A stretch of DNA of 64,000 nt from Methanobrevibacter millerae (GTDB taxonomy: Archaea; Methanobacteriota; Methanobacteria; Methanobacteriales; Methanobacteriaceae): positions 62,001 to 126,000 of the forward strand of contig NZ_FMXB01000006.1 in the NCBI RefSeq assembly GCF_900103415.1, given 5' to 3'. Every line of letters starts with the position of its first letter. Within the stretch, counting starts at the first letter, position 1. Position numbers and translations under genes: made by a program. This document shows positions 54,575-64,000 of this stretch, piece after piece. The notes under the pieces were generated by a model, which saw nothing but the letters and a program-made list of their open reading frames with translations, was not told the origin of the DNA and did not search any database.

Positions 54575-56581
54575 ATGAAATCTACTAATAAATCACAAAC
54601 ATCGATTGCGAAATTTGAAGAATTTTTTGCCACATCCTATAAGGATGACGTATTTGAAATTCTTGAAACTTATCCTGACAATAGATCCCTGACAGTAGAT
54701 TATACCCAATTGGAAGTGTTTGACCCTGATTTGGCGGATTTATTGATTGATAAGCCTGAAGAAGTTATAGAAGCGGCAAAAATTGCAGTTAAGAATATTG
54801 ACCCCCTGGCCAAGGACGCCGATTTGAACATTCGTTTCAAGAATGTGAGCAATGTCATTCCGTTAAAGATATTATTAAGTAAATACATCGGAACATTCGT
54901 TGCTGCAGAGGGAATCGTGAGAAAAACCGATGAAATAAGACCACGTATCGAAACTGCCGTTTTTGAATGTAGAGGATGTATGCGTCTGCATGAAGTCGAA
55001 CAGACCTCAGACAGAACAATACTGGAACCGTCACTGTGTGGGGAATGTGGAGGAAGGTCCTTCAGGCTGCTTCAGGAGGAATCACATTATATCGATACCC
55101 AAACCGCAAGAATGCAGGAACCTCTCGAAAATCTCTCCGGAGGAACCGAACCTAAACAGATGTTGATGATTTTGGAAGATGATTTAGTAGATGAATTGAA
55201 TCCCGGTGACAAAGTAAGAATCACCGGTACCTTAAAGACGTTTAGAGAAGAGAGAAGCGGTAAATTCAAAAATTACATTTATGTCAATCATATTGAGCCA
55301 TTAGAACAGGAATTTGAAGAGCTTCATTTATCCGAAGAGGATGAGGAGGAAATTCTTGAGTTATCAAAAGACCCTCACATTTATGAAAAAATCATCAAGT
55401 CAACCGCCCCGTCAATCAGGGGTTACCTTGACGTTAAGGAAGCAATTGCGCTTCAATTGTTCGGAGGTTCTGCAAAGCAGCTGGCGGATGAAACCAGATT
55501 AAGGGGAGACATTCACATCCTTATTGTCGGAGACCCGGGTATAGGTAAGTCCCAGATTCTTAAATACGTCTCCAAACTGGCTCCAAGAAGTATTTATACG
55601 AGTGGTAAAGGTACTACAGGTGCCGGTTTAACTGCAGCTGCCGTAAGGGACGAACTGGGCGGATGGTCACTTGAAGCAGGTGCGCTGGTACTGGGAGACC
55701 AGGGAAACGTCTGTGTCGACGAACTGGACAAGATGAGAGCTGAAGACAGATCAGCGCTTCACGAAGCCTTGGAACAGCAGACAGTAAGTATTGCAAAGGC
55801 AGGAATCATGGCAACATTGAATTCAAGATGTTCCGTTCTTGCAGCTGCAAACCCTAAATTCGGAAGGTTTGACAGATTCAAGGTTCTTGCAGACCAGATT
55901 GAACTGCCACCACCAATTTTATCACGTTTCGACTTGATTTTTGTTGTTGAAGACAAGCCAAGCAGAAAAGGAGATTCAGAGCTTGCCCAGCACATTCTAA
56001 ACATTCACCAGTCAAGCAATATCGATTATGAAATCGAACCCGATTTGCTTAGAAAATACATTGCGTATGCACGTAAAAACGTCAATCCGGTGCTGAGCGA
56101 TGAAGCGACTGAAGTATTGAAGAATTTCTATGTGGATACGAGAAACAGCAGCAGCAATACTGAAGAGAACTCCGTTGTCCCGATTACCGCAAGACAACTT
56201 GAAGCTATAATCCGTTTGGCAGAAGCATGCGCCAAAATGAAATTAAAGGATGTTGTTGAAAAAGAGGATGCTAAAAAGGCCGTCAGACTTCAGATGGCAT
56301 GTCTTAAGGAAGTGGGAGTCGATCCGGAAACCGGTGAAGTTGAAGCAGACATTATCGGCGGAGGAAGACCTAAATCCGAAAGAGATAAGATGAGCACTCT
56401 CGTGGACGAAGTCAAGCTCCTTGAGGAAGAGTATAACGGACAAGCCCCTGTAAGCGTTTTAAAAGACAATATGGAAGAAAAGCATGGCGTAAGTGAAGAT
56501 AAGGTTGAAACCCTCATCAGAAACCTGACGCAAAGGGGAATATTATACGAACCGAAATCCGGACACGTTAAAAGAGTATAG
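54575..56581 (+). CDS. mcm: Minichromosome maintenance (MCM) replicative helicase
   Basis: MCM is the archaeal replicative DNA helicase. The 668-residue protein has an N-terminal domain with a CX2C-CX2C zinc ribbon ([13 protein letters not shown] and [10 protein letters not shown]), an AAA+ core with Walker [10 protein letters not shown] and Walker B CVDELDKM, arginine finger region [10 protein letters not shown], and a C-terminal winged helix. No intein interrupts it. The promoter region is shared with the divergent vapBC genes. It is followed by aif2b and nmd3. Confidence 0.97.
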   Translation: MKSTNKSQTSIAKFEEFFATSYKDDVFEILETYPDNRSLTVDYTQLEVFDPDLADLLIDKPEEVIEAAKIAVKNIDPLAKDADLNIRFKNVSNVIPLKILLSKYIGTFVAAEGIVRKTDEIRPRIETAVFECRGCMRLHEVEQTSDRTILEPSLCGECGGRSFRLLQEESHYIDTQTARMQEPLENLSGGTEPKQMLMILEDDLVDELNPGDKVRITGTLKTFREERSGKFKNYIYVNHIEPLEQEFEELHLSEEDEEEILELSKDPHIYEKIIKSTAPSIRGYLDVKEAIALQLFGGSAKQLADETRLRGDIHILIVGDPGIGKSQILKYVSKLAPRSIYTSGKGTTGAGLTAAAVRDELGGWSLEAGALVLGDQGNVCVDELDKMRAEDRSALHEALEQQTVSIAKAGIMATLNSRCSVLAAANPKFGRFDRFKVLADQIELPPPILSRFDLIFVVEDKPSRKGDSELAQHILNIHQSSNIDYEIEPDLLRKYIAYARKNVNPVLSDEATEVLKNFYVDTRNSSSNTEENSVVPITARQLEAIIRLAEACAKMKLKDVVEKEDAKKAVRLQMACLKEVGVDPETGEVEADIIGGGRPKSERDKMSTLVDEVKLLEEEYNGQAPVSVLKDNMEEKHGVSEDKVETLIRNLTQRGILYEPKSGHVKRV

Positions 56582-56671
56582 ATTTAATTATGATTTTAAC
56601 AATAACTTAATAAATGATTAAAATCATAGTTAATATATTATACTTATACTAATTTTATATGGAGAGATAAT

Positions 56672-57079
56672 ATGGATAAATATGAAGATTTATTAGAAAG
56701 AGCAATAGACCAGTTACCTCCTGAAGTATTTGAACATAAAAGATTTAAGATTCCTAAAGCTTATTCAGATATCCAAGGTAATAGAACATTCATTAAAAAC
56801 TTTAAAGAAGTAAGTGAAGGTTTAAACAGAGACCCTCAACATTTATTGAAGTTCCTGATGAGAGAATTAGGTACTGCAGGTAACGTGGACGGCTCAAGAG
56901 CAATCCTGCAGGGTAAATTTACACATTACCTAATCAACGAAAGAATTGAAGATTATGTGGATAAATACGTAATTTGCCACGAATGTAACAGACCGGATAC
57001 TAAAATTATAAGGGAAGGCAGAATATTTTTATTAAAATGTTCCGCATGCGGCGCAACCGCTCCGTTAAAACAATTATAA
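56672..57079 (+). CDS. aif2b: Translation initiation factor 2 subunit beta
   Basis: This is archaeal IF2-beta, which is part of the tRNA-iMet-binding heterotrimer. The 135-residue protein contains [20 protein letters not shown] and a C-terminal zinc ribbon with [11 protein letters not shown] and CSACG. The length is normal. It lies 90 nt after mcm and 36 nt before the nmd3 start, on the same strand. Confidence 0.96.
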   Translation: MDKYEDLLERAIDQLPPEVFEHKRFKIPKAYSDIQGNRTFIKNFKEVSEGLNRDPQHLLKFLMRELGTAGNVDGSRAILQGKFTHYLINERIEDYVDKYVICHECNRPDTKIIREGRIFLLKCSACGATAPLKQL

Positions 57080-57115
57080 TTTTTTATCCTTTTTACTTAT
57101 TTTTGAATGATTTTT

Positions 57116-58159
57116 ATGTTTTGTATTGAATGCGGAAGCGAAAACAAACAGATGGTAGGCGAAATCTGCATAGATTGTTTTTTAAAGGAATTTGAAATGA
57201 TTGAAATTCCAAAAAACATTAATGTGGAAATCTGCAGCCATTGCAATAGTCGTTTAGAGGAAGGGAAATGGAGCGACTCATTTATCCCTGAAGAAGAGAT
57301 AATATACCGCGCACTTGAGAGAAATATAAAAATCAATGAACTTGTTGAAAATGAAGAAATAAACCTTGAAATTGACCAGATCAAAGGAACAATAGCTGAA
57401 TGTTTTGTTGAAGTAGTCGGCGACGTCTACGGAGTCACTATTGACGAAACCCATGACACGTCAGTGAGGATTTTAAAGACCGTCTGTCCGTCATGCAGCA
57501 AGCTGCAGTCAGGATACTATGAATCAGTTATCCAATTCAGAGCTGACAACAGGGAAATAAAAAGCGAAGAATACGACAAGGCTGATGAAATAGTGGCCAG
57601 AACCCTGGAAAAGCAGGCAAAAACCGACAAACTTGCATATTGTCCGCAGATAGCCAAGCTGAAGGAAGGCTATGATTATTATATCGGATCGTTGAAGACC
57701 GGGCGCAAAATAGCTGAAGCCCTAAAAGATGAATTCGGAGGAATCATAAAGGAATCCCCAAGACTTATCAGCGAAGACAAATCCACAGGAAAAGGCCTTT
57801 ACAGAATCTGGATTTCAGTAAGGATTCCCGAGTTTGAAAGCAAAGACATTATCGAGTATGAAAATAAACTAATTCAGGTGACCGATATAGGCAAGAACAG
57901 AGTTGTTGGATTAGACATAAAGACAAATAAAAAGCACAACATCCCCCTGAAGAATATGGAAAGCATCAAGCTCGTTAAAAAATCCAGCGAAATCGAAACG
58001 ACAACGATAATATCAATGTCTCCGAAAATAATACAGATTCTCGACCCAAGCGACTTTTCTGCCGTTGATTTGGAAATGAACGAGGAATTCAGCGATTACA
58101 ATATCGGCGATGAAATCAAGCTTATCAAAATTGAAAATTACATTTACTTAATCAAGTGA
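57116..58159 (+). CDS. nmd3: Nmd3-like ribosome export/assembly protein
   Basis: Archaeal Nmd3 binds the large ribosomal subunit, and in eukaryotes it is the 60S export adaptor. The N-terminus has zinc ribbons ([29 protein letters not shown] and [12 protein letters not shown]). The rest is a conserved beta-rich domain with [17 protein letters not shown] 57116 is the start next to the first ribbon. It is followed by tyrS with a 5-nt gap. Confidence 0.93.
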   Translation: MFCIECGSENKQMVGEICIDCFLKEFEMIEIPKNINVEICSHCNSRLEEGKWSDSFIPEEEIIYRALERNIKINELVENEEINLEIDQIKGTIAECFVEVVGDVYGVTIDETHDTSVRILKTVCPSCSKLQSGYYESVIQFRADNREIKSEEYDKADEIVARTLEKQAKTDKLAYCPQIAKLKEGYDYYIGSLKTGRKIAEALKDEFGGIIKESPRLISEDKSTGKGLYRIWISVRIPEFESKDIIEYENKLIQVTDIGKNRVVGLDIKTNKKHNIPLKNMESIKLVKKSSEIETTTIISMSPKIIQILDPSDFSAVDLEMNEEFSDYNIGDEIKLIKIENYIYLIK

Positions 58160-58164
58160 TAATT

Positions 58165-59127
58165 ATGGATATTGAAGAGAAAATTCAGTTAATAGAGGAA
58201 GGAACCCTGGAGATTATAGACCGTGAAGAATTGAAGAAAGTTCTTGAAAAGGACGAACCTATAGCCTATACAGGTTATGAACCTTCCGGTAAAATCCATT
58301 TAGGCCATGCAGTAACAGTGCAGAAGCTCAAAACCCTGCAGAAATTGGGCTTTAAAATCAAAATATTACTGGCTGATTACCATGCGTTTTTAAATGGAAA
58401 GGGAAGCGTTGAAGAAATTGCAGAAACTGCAGACTACAACAAGAAATGTTTCCAGGCATTGGGCCTTGATGAAACAACCGAATACATTTACGGCTCATCA
58501 TTCCAGCTGGAAAGCGATTATGCAGATAAAGTTTATCAGTTAGCTACCTTAACCACGTTAAAAAGGGCAAGAAGAAGTATGGATCAGGTAAGCCGTGCAG
58601 ACGACAATCCGAAAGTTGCAAGCGTTATTTATCCGATTATGCAGACGGTCGACATGGCAGCCCTTGATGTGGATATCGCATTGGGAGGAATGGAACAGAG
58701 AAAAATCCAGATGCTTGCACGTGAAAATTTAGAGAAAATCGGCGAAAACGTTCCGGTTTGCATTCACACCCCATTACTGCACGGTCTTGACGGAGACGCC
58801 AAGATGTCTTCAAGCAAAGGCAATTATATTGCAGTGGACGATTCCGTTGAAGTGATTAGCAAAAAAATCAATAAAAGCTACTGTCCGCAGGGAGAAATTG
58901 AAGGTAATCCAATGATTGAAATAGCTGAAACCTTCGTTTATCCAAATCAGGATACTTTACTTATCAAAAGACCTGAAAAATTCGGTGGAGACATTGAATT
59001 AACCAAAGAGGAATTACTCAAAGAATTTGGTGAAGGCAACTTACATCCGATGGATTTGAAAAATGGAATTAAAGATTTCTTAATTGAATTCTTTGCTCCT
59101 GTAAGGAAATACATGGAGGAAAATTAA
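58165..59127 (+). CDS. tyrS: Tyrosyl-tRNA synthetase
   Basis: TyrRS charges tRNA-Tyr with tyrosine using ATP. The 320-residue archaeal-type enzyme has the class I HIGH motif [12 protein letters not shown] and the KMSKS-type motif AKMSSSKGN. The tyrosine-binding segments are [20 protein letters not shown]-like. ATG 58165 ([10 protein letters not shown]) is preferred over the upstream ATT/ATA codons that overlap the end of nmd3. A small 67-residue gene follows at once. Confidence 0.97.
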   Translation: MDIEEKIQLIEEGTLEIIDREELKKVLEKDEPIAYTGYEPSGKIHLGHAVTVQKLKTLQKLGFKIKILLADYHAFLNGKGSVEEIAETADYNKKCFQALGLDETTEYIYGSSFQLESDYADKVYQLATLTTLKRARRSMDQVSRADDNPKVASVIYPIMQTVDMAALDVDIALGGMEQRKIQMLARENLEKIGENVPVCIHTPLLHGLDGDAKMSSSKGNYIAVDDSVEVISKKINKSYCPQGEIEGNPMIEIAETFVYPNQDTLLIKRPEKFGGDIELTKEELLKEFGEGNLHPMDLKNGIKDFLIEFFAPVRKYMEEN

Positions 59128-59331
59128 ATGGAAGACATAGAAGAATATGAAATGGGATTACCTAACGGCGTCGGTGAAGCAATGCTTGCCCATGCCATTG
59201 AAAAATTTGACGTTAAGCTCGAACATTCAGAGTTCGGTCCCAAGCTTGTAGGATCATACGATGAACTTGCAAAAGCAAAGCAGTTCCTGGCAGATGCCAT
59301 TGCTGAGAGATTAAAAGAATTGGAAGGATAA
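59128..59331 (+). CDS. Small conserved protein downstream of tyrS
   Basis: The 67-residue protein (GLPNGVGEAMLAHAIEKFDV, ending KQFLADAIAERLKELEG) is helical and mildly acidic. It begins one base after the tyrS stop and is followed by a terminator, so it is the end of the operon. I do not recognise the family. Confidence 0.72.
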   Translation: MEDIEEYEMGLPNGVGEAMLAHAIEKFDVKLEHSEFGPKLVGSYDELAKAKQFLADAIAERLKELEG

Positions 59332-59360
59332 TTATCCTTCAATTTACTATTTTTTTTATT
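59323..59360 (+). terminator. Terminator of the tyrS transcript
   Basis: GAAGGAT (59323-59329) pairs with ATCCTTC (59334-59340), and a T-tract (TATTTTTTTTATT) follows. It overlaps the last stop codon. Confidence 0.65.
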
Positions 59361-59690
59361 GAATAAATTAATTATAGATTGTAAAACTTGTTTTAATGAT
59401 TATTTAGAGTTTAGAAAATAATAGTTGCAAAACTCCAAAAATCAATTAAATTAGAAACATTACGTAATTTAGAAGTAATAATACCAATAGAATACAAAAT
59501 AAACCTTAAATAACAAATAAAGTTAATTTAAAACCTAAAACTCTTTTTAAATACCTCTTAGAATTAAGTGAAAAATATTCACTAAACTATAAAAATCAAG
59601 CAATGATGAAAATAAGACATTATAATACTAACAGAAGCAAATTAACTCTAAAAAATACCTCTGCTTAAAGAGATTTATCCTATTTTTAAT
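59361..59690. other. Gene-free AT-rich stretch
   Basis: This roughly 330-nt stretch between the tyrS-operon terminator and the convergent phosphodiesterase gene is AT-rich and contains no convincing open frame, RNA gene, repeat or promoter. Two copies of AAATACCTCT appear (near 59550 and 59655), too short to call a repeat. Confidence 0.5.
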
Positions 59691-59695
59691 AAATC

Positions 59696-60151
59696 CTACA
59701 AATCAATGAATTCAACATCAACCTCATCATTAATTTTCAGTAATGCTATTGATGCGTTGGATTCGATTGGCCTGTTGCTGCTTCCAGGATTGATTAAAAG
59801 CATGTTATCAATTCTCTCACAACTTGGCTTATGAGTATGGCCGCTAACAACAATGTCTTCCCCATATTTCAATCCTAAAGCAGGCAAATCTTTAATCTTA
59901 TCACCATGGACTAAAAGAATCGTTTTATCACCGATTTCAATGATTTCATGTTTATTCAAATCCAATTTGTCATTATTGCCCAAAACCGCAACAACGGGTG
60001 CGATTTTTTTTAAATCGTTTAATACGTCATAAGTTGTAATGTCTCCGGCATGCAATATTAAATCAACACCATTAAACTCTTTAACTATCTTTTCTGAAAG
60101 TTTTCCTCTTTTTTGAGTGATATGGGTGTCTGAAATCAATCCTACCAACAT
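59696..60151 (-). CDS. YfcE/MJ0936-type phosphodiesterase, second copy
   Basis: The 151-residue calcineurin-like protein has [47 protein letters not shown] and SGHTHKPSCE. It is shorter than the copy at 52187, and both share the start and HAGD..T motif but little elsewhere. ATG 60151 has GGAGGTAATCC upstream, a strong ribosome site. It follows the secreted protein gene by 12 nt, suggesting one transcript with tmk. Confidence 0.9.
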   Translation of the reverse strand: MLVGLISDTHITQKRGKLSEKIVKEFNGVDLILHAGDITTYDVLNDLKKIAPVVAVLGNNDKLDLNKHEIIEIGDKTILLVHGDKIKDLPALGLKYGEDIVVSGHTHKPSCERIDNMLLINPGSSNRPIESNASIALLKINDEVDVEFIDL

Positions 60152-60163
60152 GGATTACCTCCA

Positions 60164-60697
60164 TTAATATAGCAAATCCCAAATGTAATCCCGGTCAAAA
60201 TCATCCCACCCATTATCGCCGGGAAAAATCACTTCGTCCTCAAATTCCTTTTCAATGAGATATTCGGCCATTTCATTGTCGAGCTTTGAGTGAAACTGCG
60301 AAACCGTTAAATTTGATTGTGGAGAATCTGAAATCAGCTTTTCGATTTCGGGCGTTATTTCACTTGAATTCCATGAAATGGAGAAAATGGAATTTCCAAT
60401 GGAATAGAAGATGCGTGAAACATTCCTATCATTAACGCAGTGGACTGCCTCATGAGACCCGACAGTGACATTTTCCCTAAATGAGCTTTCACTGGCTATT
60501 TTAGCATATCCGCTATCAGTTAAAAAATCAATGCACAGTATTGAAAAAGTGCTTTCGTTATTGAAAATATATCCGTAGGATTTTAGTTCCCCGCCCAAAT
60601 AGCTGTCGGGGATTTCAAAATCAATGCCCCTAATTTCAACGGCACTTGCCTGTGAAATCAGAATGAAAATAATTAAAAAAAGAAAAAGCCTTTTCAT
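60164..60697 (-). CDS. Small secreted protein, unknown function
   Basis: The 177-residue protein has a signal peptide (KRLFLFLIIFILISQASA) followed by VEIRGIDFEIPDSYLGGELK and an extracellular domain rich in Ser, Asn and acidic residues. ATG 60697 is chosen; the longer frame upstream crosses the zinc ribbon gene. It sits between the 32-residue zinc ribbon gene and a phosphodiesterase gene, in the tmk transcript. I see no known domain. Confidence 0.72.
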   Translation of the reverse strand: MKRLFLFLIIFILISQASAVEIRGIDFEIPDSYLGGELKSYGYIFNNESTFSILCIDFLTDSGYAKIASESSFRENVTVGSHEAVHCVNDRNVSRIFYSIGNSIFSISWNSSEITPEIEKLISDSPQSNLTVSQFHSKLDNEMAEYLIEKEFEDEVIFPGDNGWDDFDRDYIWDLLY

Positions 60698-60710
60698 ATT
60701 AATCAAATCA

Positions 60711-60809
60711 TTAATCCATGAAATTGTTGACTCCCAGAATATACCAGCAGTTAGGACACATGTCTTCGTCGTCATCGACTAAAGTTCCGCAAACAGGACA
60801 TTCCCACAT
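60711..60809 (-). CDS. 32-residue zinc ribbon protein
   Basis: The gene encodes a 32-residue protein, MWECPVCGTLVDDDEDMCPN followed by CWYILGVNNFMD, with two CxxC pairs typical of a minimal zinc ribbon. The start ATG 60809 is preceded by AGGTGATAA, an excellent ribosome site, and it lies 13 nt after tmk, so it is almost certainly translated. It is shorter than a typical zinc-ribbon protein and probably works with a partner. Confidence 0.75.
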   Translation of the reverse strand: MWECPVCGTLVDDDEDMCPNCWYILGVNNFMD

Positions 60810-60822
60810 ATTTATCACCTTT

Positions 60823-61401
60823 TTATAAAATGCAATCTTTGCACAATCCGACGTGAGGCGCTACGGCCTTTTTAATGTCTGATGAAACCTTATTGATGCC
60901 TTTGTTTGCATCAATTATTTCATGATTGAAATCCTTGATGATTTCCAGGTAATTTGCCCGGACATTAGTTAAGAATTCCTCATTTTCGAATTCATCCTCA
61001 CCGGAAGATCTGCTGACTGACTTTTTAACATCCAAATCCAATAATAAAACCAGATCCGGCTTTTTAGCATATTTATTCAAAACCTTAATCCAGTCCGCAT
61101 GTTCCTGATAAGCGAGTGAGGAAATAAATGACCTGTCGGACAGTATGACCTTCTTATCATCGGACAATTTATCCATTATAAGCATTCTATCCGCCGCAAA
61201 AAGCAAACCCAAAGTCTTTTGAACATGGTCTGTCGTTGAATCAGGTCTTTGTAGGATTCTTCTAATCAGTTTTCCGACTTCAGAGTCCGTCGGTTCAACA
61301 ACGCATTCCACTTCCAACCCATTTGCCTCTAGGAATTCCTTCAACAGATTTATTTGGGTGGACTTTCCGGCACCGTCAATTCCTTCAAAAACAATATACA
61401 T
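60823..61401 (-). CDS. tmk: Thymidylate kinase
   Basis: Tmk phosphorylates dTMP to dTDP. The 192-residue P-loop protein begins MYIVFEGIDGAGKSTQINLL, has the DRS motif in LSDRSFISSLAYQE and a lid region around SRSSGEDEF. It is the first gene of a leftward transcript with the zinc ribbon, secreted protein and phosphodiesterase genes. The gene upstream is trkH, 180 nt away. Confidence 0.95.
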   Translation of the reverse strand: MYIVFEGIDGAGKSTQINLLKEFLEANGLEVECVVEPTDSEVGKLIRRILQRPDSTTDHVQKTLGLLFAADRMLIMDKLSDDKKVILSDRSFISSLAYQEHADWIKVLNKYAKKPDLVLLLDLDVKKSVSRSSGEDEFENEEFLTNVRANYLEIIKDFNHEIIDANKGINKVSSDIKKAVAPHVGLCKDCIL

Positions 61402-61584
61402 AAAATTACTTTAGATGAGATTATATTTAAATTTTATTTGGTTATCCTGCGAGTGAAAAAAAGTATCTGAATACTTGAAGTAATGATTAATTAAACAATG
61501 CTTTAATAGAATTATCTATTGAAATATTGGCTGGTTTTTTAATTAAATGAAACTTAATTTGAAAAATGATTGATTTGAATTGCA

Positions 61585-63030
61585 TCATCTCCTGAAGAAT
61601 TTTTTAACGATTTCGTAAAATGCACTGAATGTAACCAATACAGGAATGATTTCCAGCCTGCCAATCCACATATTGAATATTCCAATAGCTTTCAACGGCA
61701 ATTCTATCGATTGTGACATCTGTCCAATCTCCAATCCAACATTTCCCTGCATTGAAATGGTAAAAAATAACGAATCGAAAGGGTCGTGGCCAAATGAGCA
61801 CATCAATATCCAAGTGACCACAATACATATCAAATACAAGGTTATGTAGTTCCCGCTTGCCGCTACGAGATCGTCCGTAATCTTTTTACCTGAAACCTCC
61901 AGTGAAACAACACTGCCCGTAGGGGACAATACCTCACGCAGATTTTTATATAATCCTTTAAAGAACGTAATGACCCTCATTAATTTAATAGCGCCTACTG
62001 TAGACCCGTTAGAACCTCCAACAAGCATCAATACCATTATGAAAATGATTACGTTAGCAGGCCATCCACCAATTACCGTTGAACTTTGAATGCTTGCTCC
62101 AGTTGTTGTTACGGCCGAAACAATGTGGAACAGGATATCCATAGGAAGTATGTTGGATATTAAATATACCAATAGGCTTGTAGCAGCTATTAAGGAAATC
62201 ATTACCTGGAACTGCAAATCCCTAATCAGGGATCTGCCTCGTGATTTGATGATTTTAAAATGAACCATAAAGCTTGTTGCTCCCAGTATCATCAAAACGA
62301 TTGTAATCATATTAATTAAATCATTATGGTAAAAACCGATGTTTGCATTCTTTACACTCATTCCTCCGGTTGAAATGGTACTGAATGTATGGCAAACCGA
62401 ATCAAATAGAGGCATTCCGGCAATCACATACATAATAATTCCTGCAATGGTATAAACAAGATAAATTTTGAGAGTTTCCTTGATTGTGGCCTTGATAGAA
62501 GGTTTAAGACGGTCATCACGGGCTTCAGAGTTATATAATTTTGATGTTGTGCTACCAGGTTTTGCTAGAAAAGATATTATCAATACAATAATACCCAGAC
62601 CACCAATCCATTGCTGAAATGCCCTGAAAAATAGTATACTGTACGGCAATACTTCCACATCAGGATATATTGTAATTCCGCTTCCGGTTAAAGCGGACAT
62701 GCTTTCAAAAACGGCATCAATGATATTTATATCCGTTACAAAATAAAAAACCGCTCCACAGATTAGAGATGCCCACAGCCAAATCAATGCAGATATAATC
62801 ATCCCATGCTTCAGGCGCATTCTATTTTCAGAGTATTCGCGAAATATTATCATGAAGACTGATCCTGAGGCGATAGATATTGCTGCAGGTACAATATAGT
62901 ATATTAAATTGAATTCCAGATAAATCAAATCAACTATAATCGGAACAAGACACATCAGCCCTATTCCAATCATCAGTATCCCTGAGTTTCTTGCAATGAT
63001 GAATATGTCTTTTTTGTTTACAAACCTCAT
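61585..63030 (-). CDS. trkH: TrkH/KtrB-type potassium transporter
   Basis: The 481-residue membrane protein has repeated M1-P-M2 units with pore-like segments SALTGSGITIYPD, STISTGGMSV, SAVTTTGASIQSS and SMQGNVGLEIGQ. Trk/Ktr proteins take up potassium with a TrkA regulatory subunit. No trkA lies nearby, so the partner is encoded elsewhere. ATG 63030 is far upstream of an inverted repeat at 63058-63076. Confidence 0.93.
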   Translation of the reverse strand: MRFVNKKDIFIIARNSGILMIGIGLMCLVPIIVDLIYLEFNLIYYIVPAAISIASGSVFMIIFREYSENRMRLKHGMIISALIWLWASLICGAVFYFVTDINIIDAVFESMSALTGSGITIYPDVEVLPYSILFFRAFQQWIGGLGIIVLIISFLAKPGSTTSKLYNSEARDDRLKPSIKATIKETLKIYLVYTIAGIIMYVIAGMPLFDSVCHTFSTISTGGMSVKNANIGFYHNDLINMITIVLMILGATSFMVHFKIIKSRGRSLIRDLQFQVMISLIAATSLLVYLISNILPMDILFHIVSAVTTTGASIQSSTVIGGWPANVIIFIMVLMLVGGSNGSTVGAIKLMRVITFFKGLYKNLREVLSPTGSVVSLEVSGKKITDDLVAASGNYITLYLICIVVTWILMCSFGHDPFDSLFFTISMQGNVGLEIGQMSQSIELPLKAIGIFNMWIGRLEIIPVLVTFSAFYEIVKKFFRR

Positions 63031-63057
63031 AGAATGCCCATATAAATGCTATATTAC

Positions 63058-63076
63058 ATATTGAATAATTCAATAT
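63058..63076. promoter_or_regulatory. Inverted repeat upstream of trkH
   Basis: ATATTGAAT at 63058-63066 and ATTCAATAT at 63068-63076 form a 9-bp perfect repeat around one central base, 28 nt upstream of the trkH start codon. It could be an operator or overlap the TATA box. The AT content lowers the weight. Confidence 0.35.
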
Positions 63077-63207
63077 ATAAATCTTAATAAAAGATTATAT
63101 AAAAAATTATTGAGACATTAATTCATATTCAGTTCAAATAACACTACTTTTAATTAATACTAAAAACATATTTTATAATGTATAAATTATCAAAGGTGTA
63201 GGAAATA

Positions 63208-64000
63208 ATGCATTTAAAAGAATTATTAGCTCCGGCAGGTTCCTATGACGTTTTAGTTATTGCAGTGAATGCGGGTGCCGATGCAGTTTATCTTGCAGGC
63301 CAGAATTATGGTGCCAGGGCTTTTGCTAAAAACTTTACAATGGAAGAAATAGAAAAGGCGGTTAATTACGCTCATTTAAATAATGTTAAAATCCATGTAA
63401 CAGTCAATACATTAATAAACAACTTCGAAATAATTGACGTTATAGATTACCTGTTCAAACTCTACCAGATCGGCGTTGATGCTGTTATCGTGCAGGATTT
63501 CGGAATAATCCAATTATTAAAAAAACTGATTCCCGATTTGGAGGTTCACGCATCAACCCAGATGGCATTAAGCAATTACAGCGCCATGAAATGGGCATAT
63601 GAAAACAACATCAAAAGGATTGTCCTTCCAAGGGAAAAAAGCGTTGAGGAGATTGGGAAAATCCACGATCAGCTTAAAAAAGATAACATCAACCTGGAAC
63701 TTGAAGCCTTCGGTCATGGAGCATTATGCTACTGCGTTTCAGGAAACTGCTACATCTCCTCCTACAACAGCGGAAGAAGCGGAAACAGGGGAGCCTGTGC
63801 ACAGCCATGCAGAAGGGAATATCGGTTAAAATACCGTGGCTACAACATAGGAAACGGATTTCTATTGTCAACCCATGACCTTGCAACTTACAACAATATC
63901 CAGGAAATAACGGATGCGGGAGTCACTTCCCTTAAACTTGAAGGCAGAATGAAGTCAGGAGACTATATCGGAACCATAGTCAACAGCTACAGAAACATCA
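63208..64000 (+). CDS. U32 peptidase-family protein (3' end outside window)
   Basis: About 264 residues are visible from ATG 63208, which has GGTGTAGG upstream. The start MHLKELLAPAGSYDVLVIAV and the cysteine-rich part GHGALCYCVSGNCYISSYNS followed by GNRGACAQPCRREY are diagnostic of U32. Family members include TrhP/RlhA, which hydroxylate tRNA or rRNA, and collagenase-like PrtC. In archaea the substrate is unknown. It is divergent from trkH. The open reading frame reaches the window edge. Confidence 0.93.
   Translation, partial: MHLKELLAPAGSYDVLVIAVNAGADAVYLAGQNYGARAFAKNFTMEEIEKAVNYAHLNNVKIHVTVNTLINNFEIIDVIDYLFKLYQIGVDAVIVQDFGIIQLLKKLIPDLEVHASTQMALSNYSAMKWAYENNIKRIVLPREKSVEEIGKIHDQLKKDNINLELEAFGHGALCYCVSGNCYISSYNSGRSGNRGACAQPCRREYRLKYRGYNIGNGFLLSTHDLATYNNIQEITDAGVTSLKLEGRMKSGDYIGTIVNSYRNI

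Noticed and set aside
59341-59695. Possible tRNA or small RNA in the 350-nt gap
   Set aside because: No cloverleaf, GC-rich helix or conserved box is visible in the AT-rich sequence.
1-64000. CRISPR array, insertion sequence or prophage
   Set aside because: I saw no regularly spaced repeat set, transposase, integrase or terminal inverted repeat. The protein repeats in adhesin genes are coding repeats.

Overview
The window is chromosomal DNA from a methanogenic archaeon, most likely a Methanobrevibacter-like member of the Methanobacteriales. The DNA is AT-rich. It encodes archaeal information-processing proteins (MCM, aIF2-beta, Nmd3, TiaS, archaeal Thg1, NucS, PurP) and the YcaO/TfuA pair that thioamidates methyl-coenzyme M reductase. 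It also carries secreted proteins with adhesin-like Ig repeats typical of gut Methanobrevibacter. Genes are tightly packed in short operons with GGTG/GGAG ribosome sites, alongside genes that look leaderless. No rRNA, tRNA, CRISPR array or insertion sequence was recognised.

Layout. 1-5.4 kb: a leftward operon, cut by the window edge, with two membrane proteins (DUF3100 type plus a partner), an MmgE/PrpD protein, a TIM-barrel protein, a class I fumarase alpha-type hydratase and a citrate synthase/citryl-CoA lyase-like enzyme. It looks like an uncharacterised di- or tricarboxylate uptake and conversion system. 5.6-16 kb: tRNA modification (TiaS, Thg1), serine (SerA) and NAD (NadX) synthesis, a JAMM metalloprotease, a PRC-barrel protein, a tRNA-binding-domain protein and a lactaldehyde-type dehydrogenase. 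16-20.4 kb: tandem TMEM175-like channels, a class III signal-peptide pilin with a TadC-like platform protein, and a broken adhesin gene. 20.6-31 kb: peptidases, YcaO-TfuA, CBS and Usp proteins, an amidohydrolase and two divergent secreted-protein genes. 31-39.4 kb: carAB, a small HTH regulator, nadC, RNase Z, an MscS channel and nadA. 39.4-53.3 kb: a paralogous alpha/beta-hydrolase pair (one without its catalytic serine), NucS, a nitrilase-family amidase, a HEAT-repeat protein, an Lhr helicase, small membrane proteins, an MFS exporter, PurP, a YfcE-type phosphodiesterase and an RlmE/FtsJ methyltransferase. 53.3-64 kb: VapBC, the MCM, aIF2-beta, Nmd3 and TyrRS genes, a second phosphodiesterase, thymidylate kinase with a 32-residue zinc ribbon, a TrkH potassium transporter, and the start of a U32 peptidase-family gene.

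The points I find most worth a second look are: (i) the organic-acid operon at the left edge; (ii) four genes whose N-terminal coding extends upstream of the first ATG/GTG/TTG to an ATT codon preceded by a Shine-Dalgarno-like sequence, which suggests recurrent AUU initiation; (iii) a divergent gene pair with one TATA box 26-27 nt from both start codons; (iv) a serine-to-alanine pseudo-hydrolase beside its intact paralog; (v) an adhesin gene broken by a single-base deletion. Three NAD-synthesis genes (nadX, nadC, nadA) are present in separate operons.
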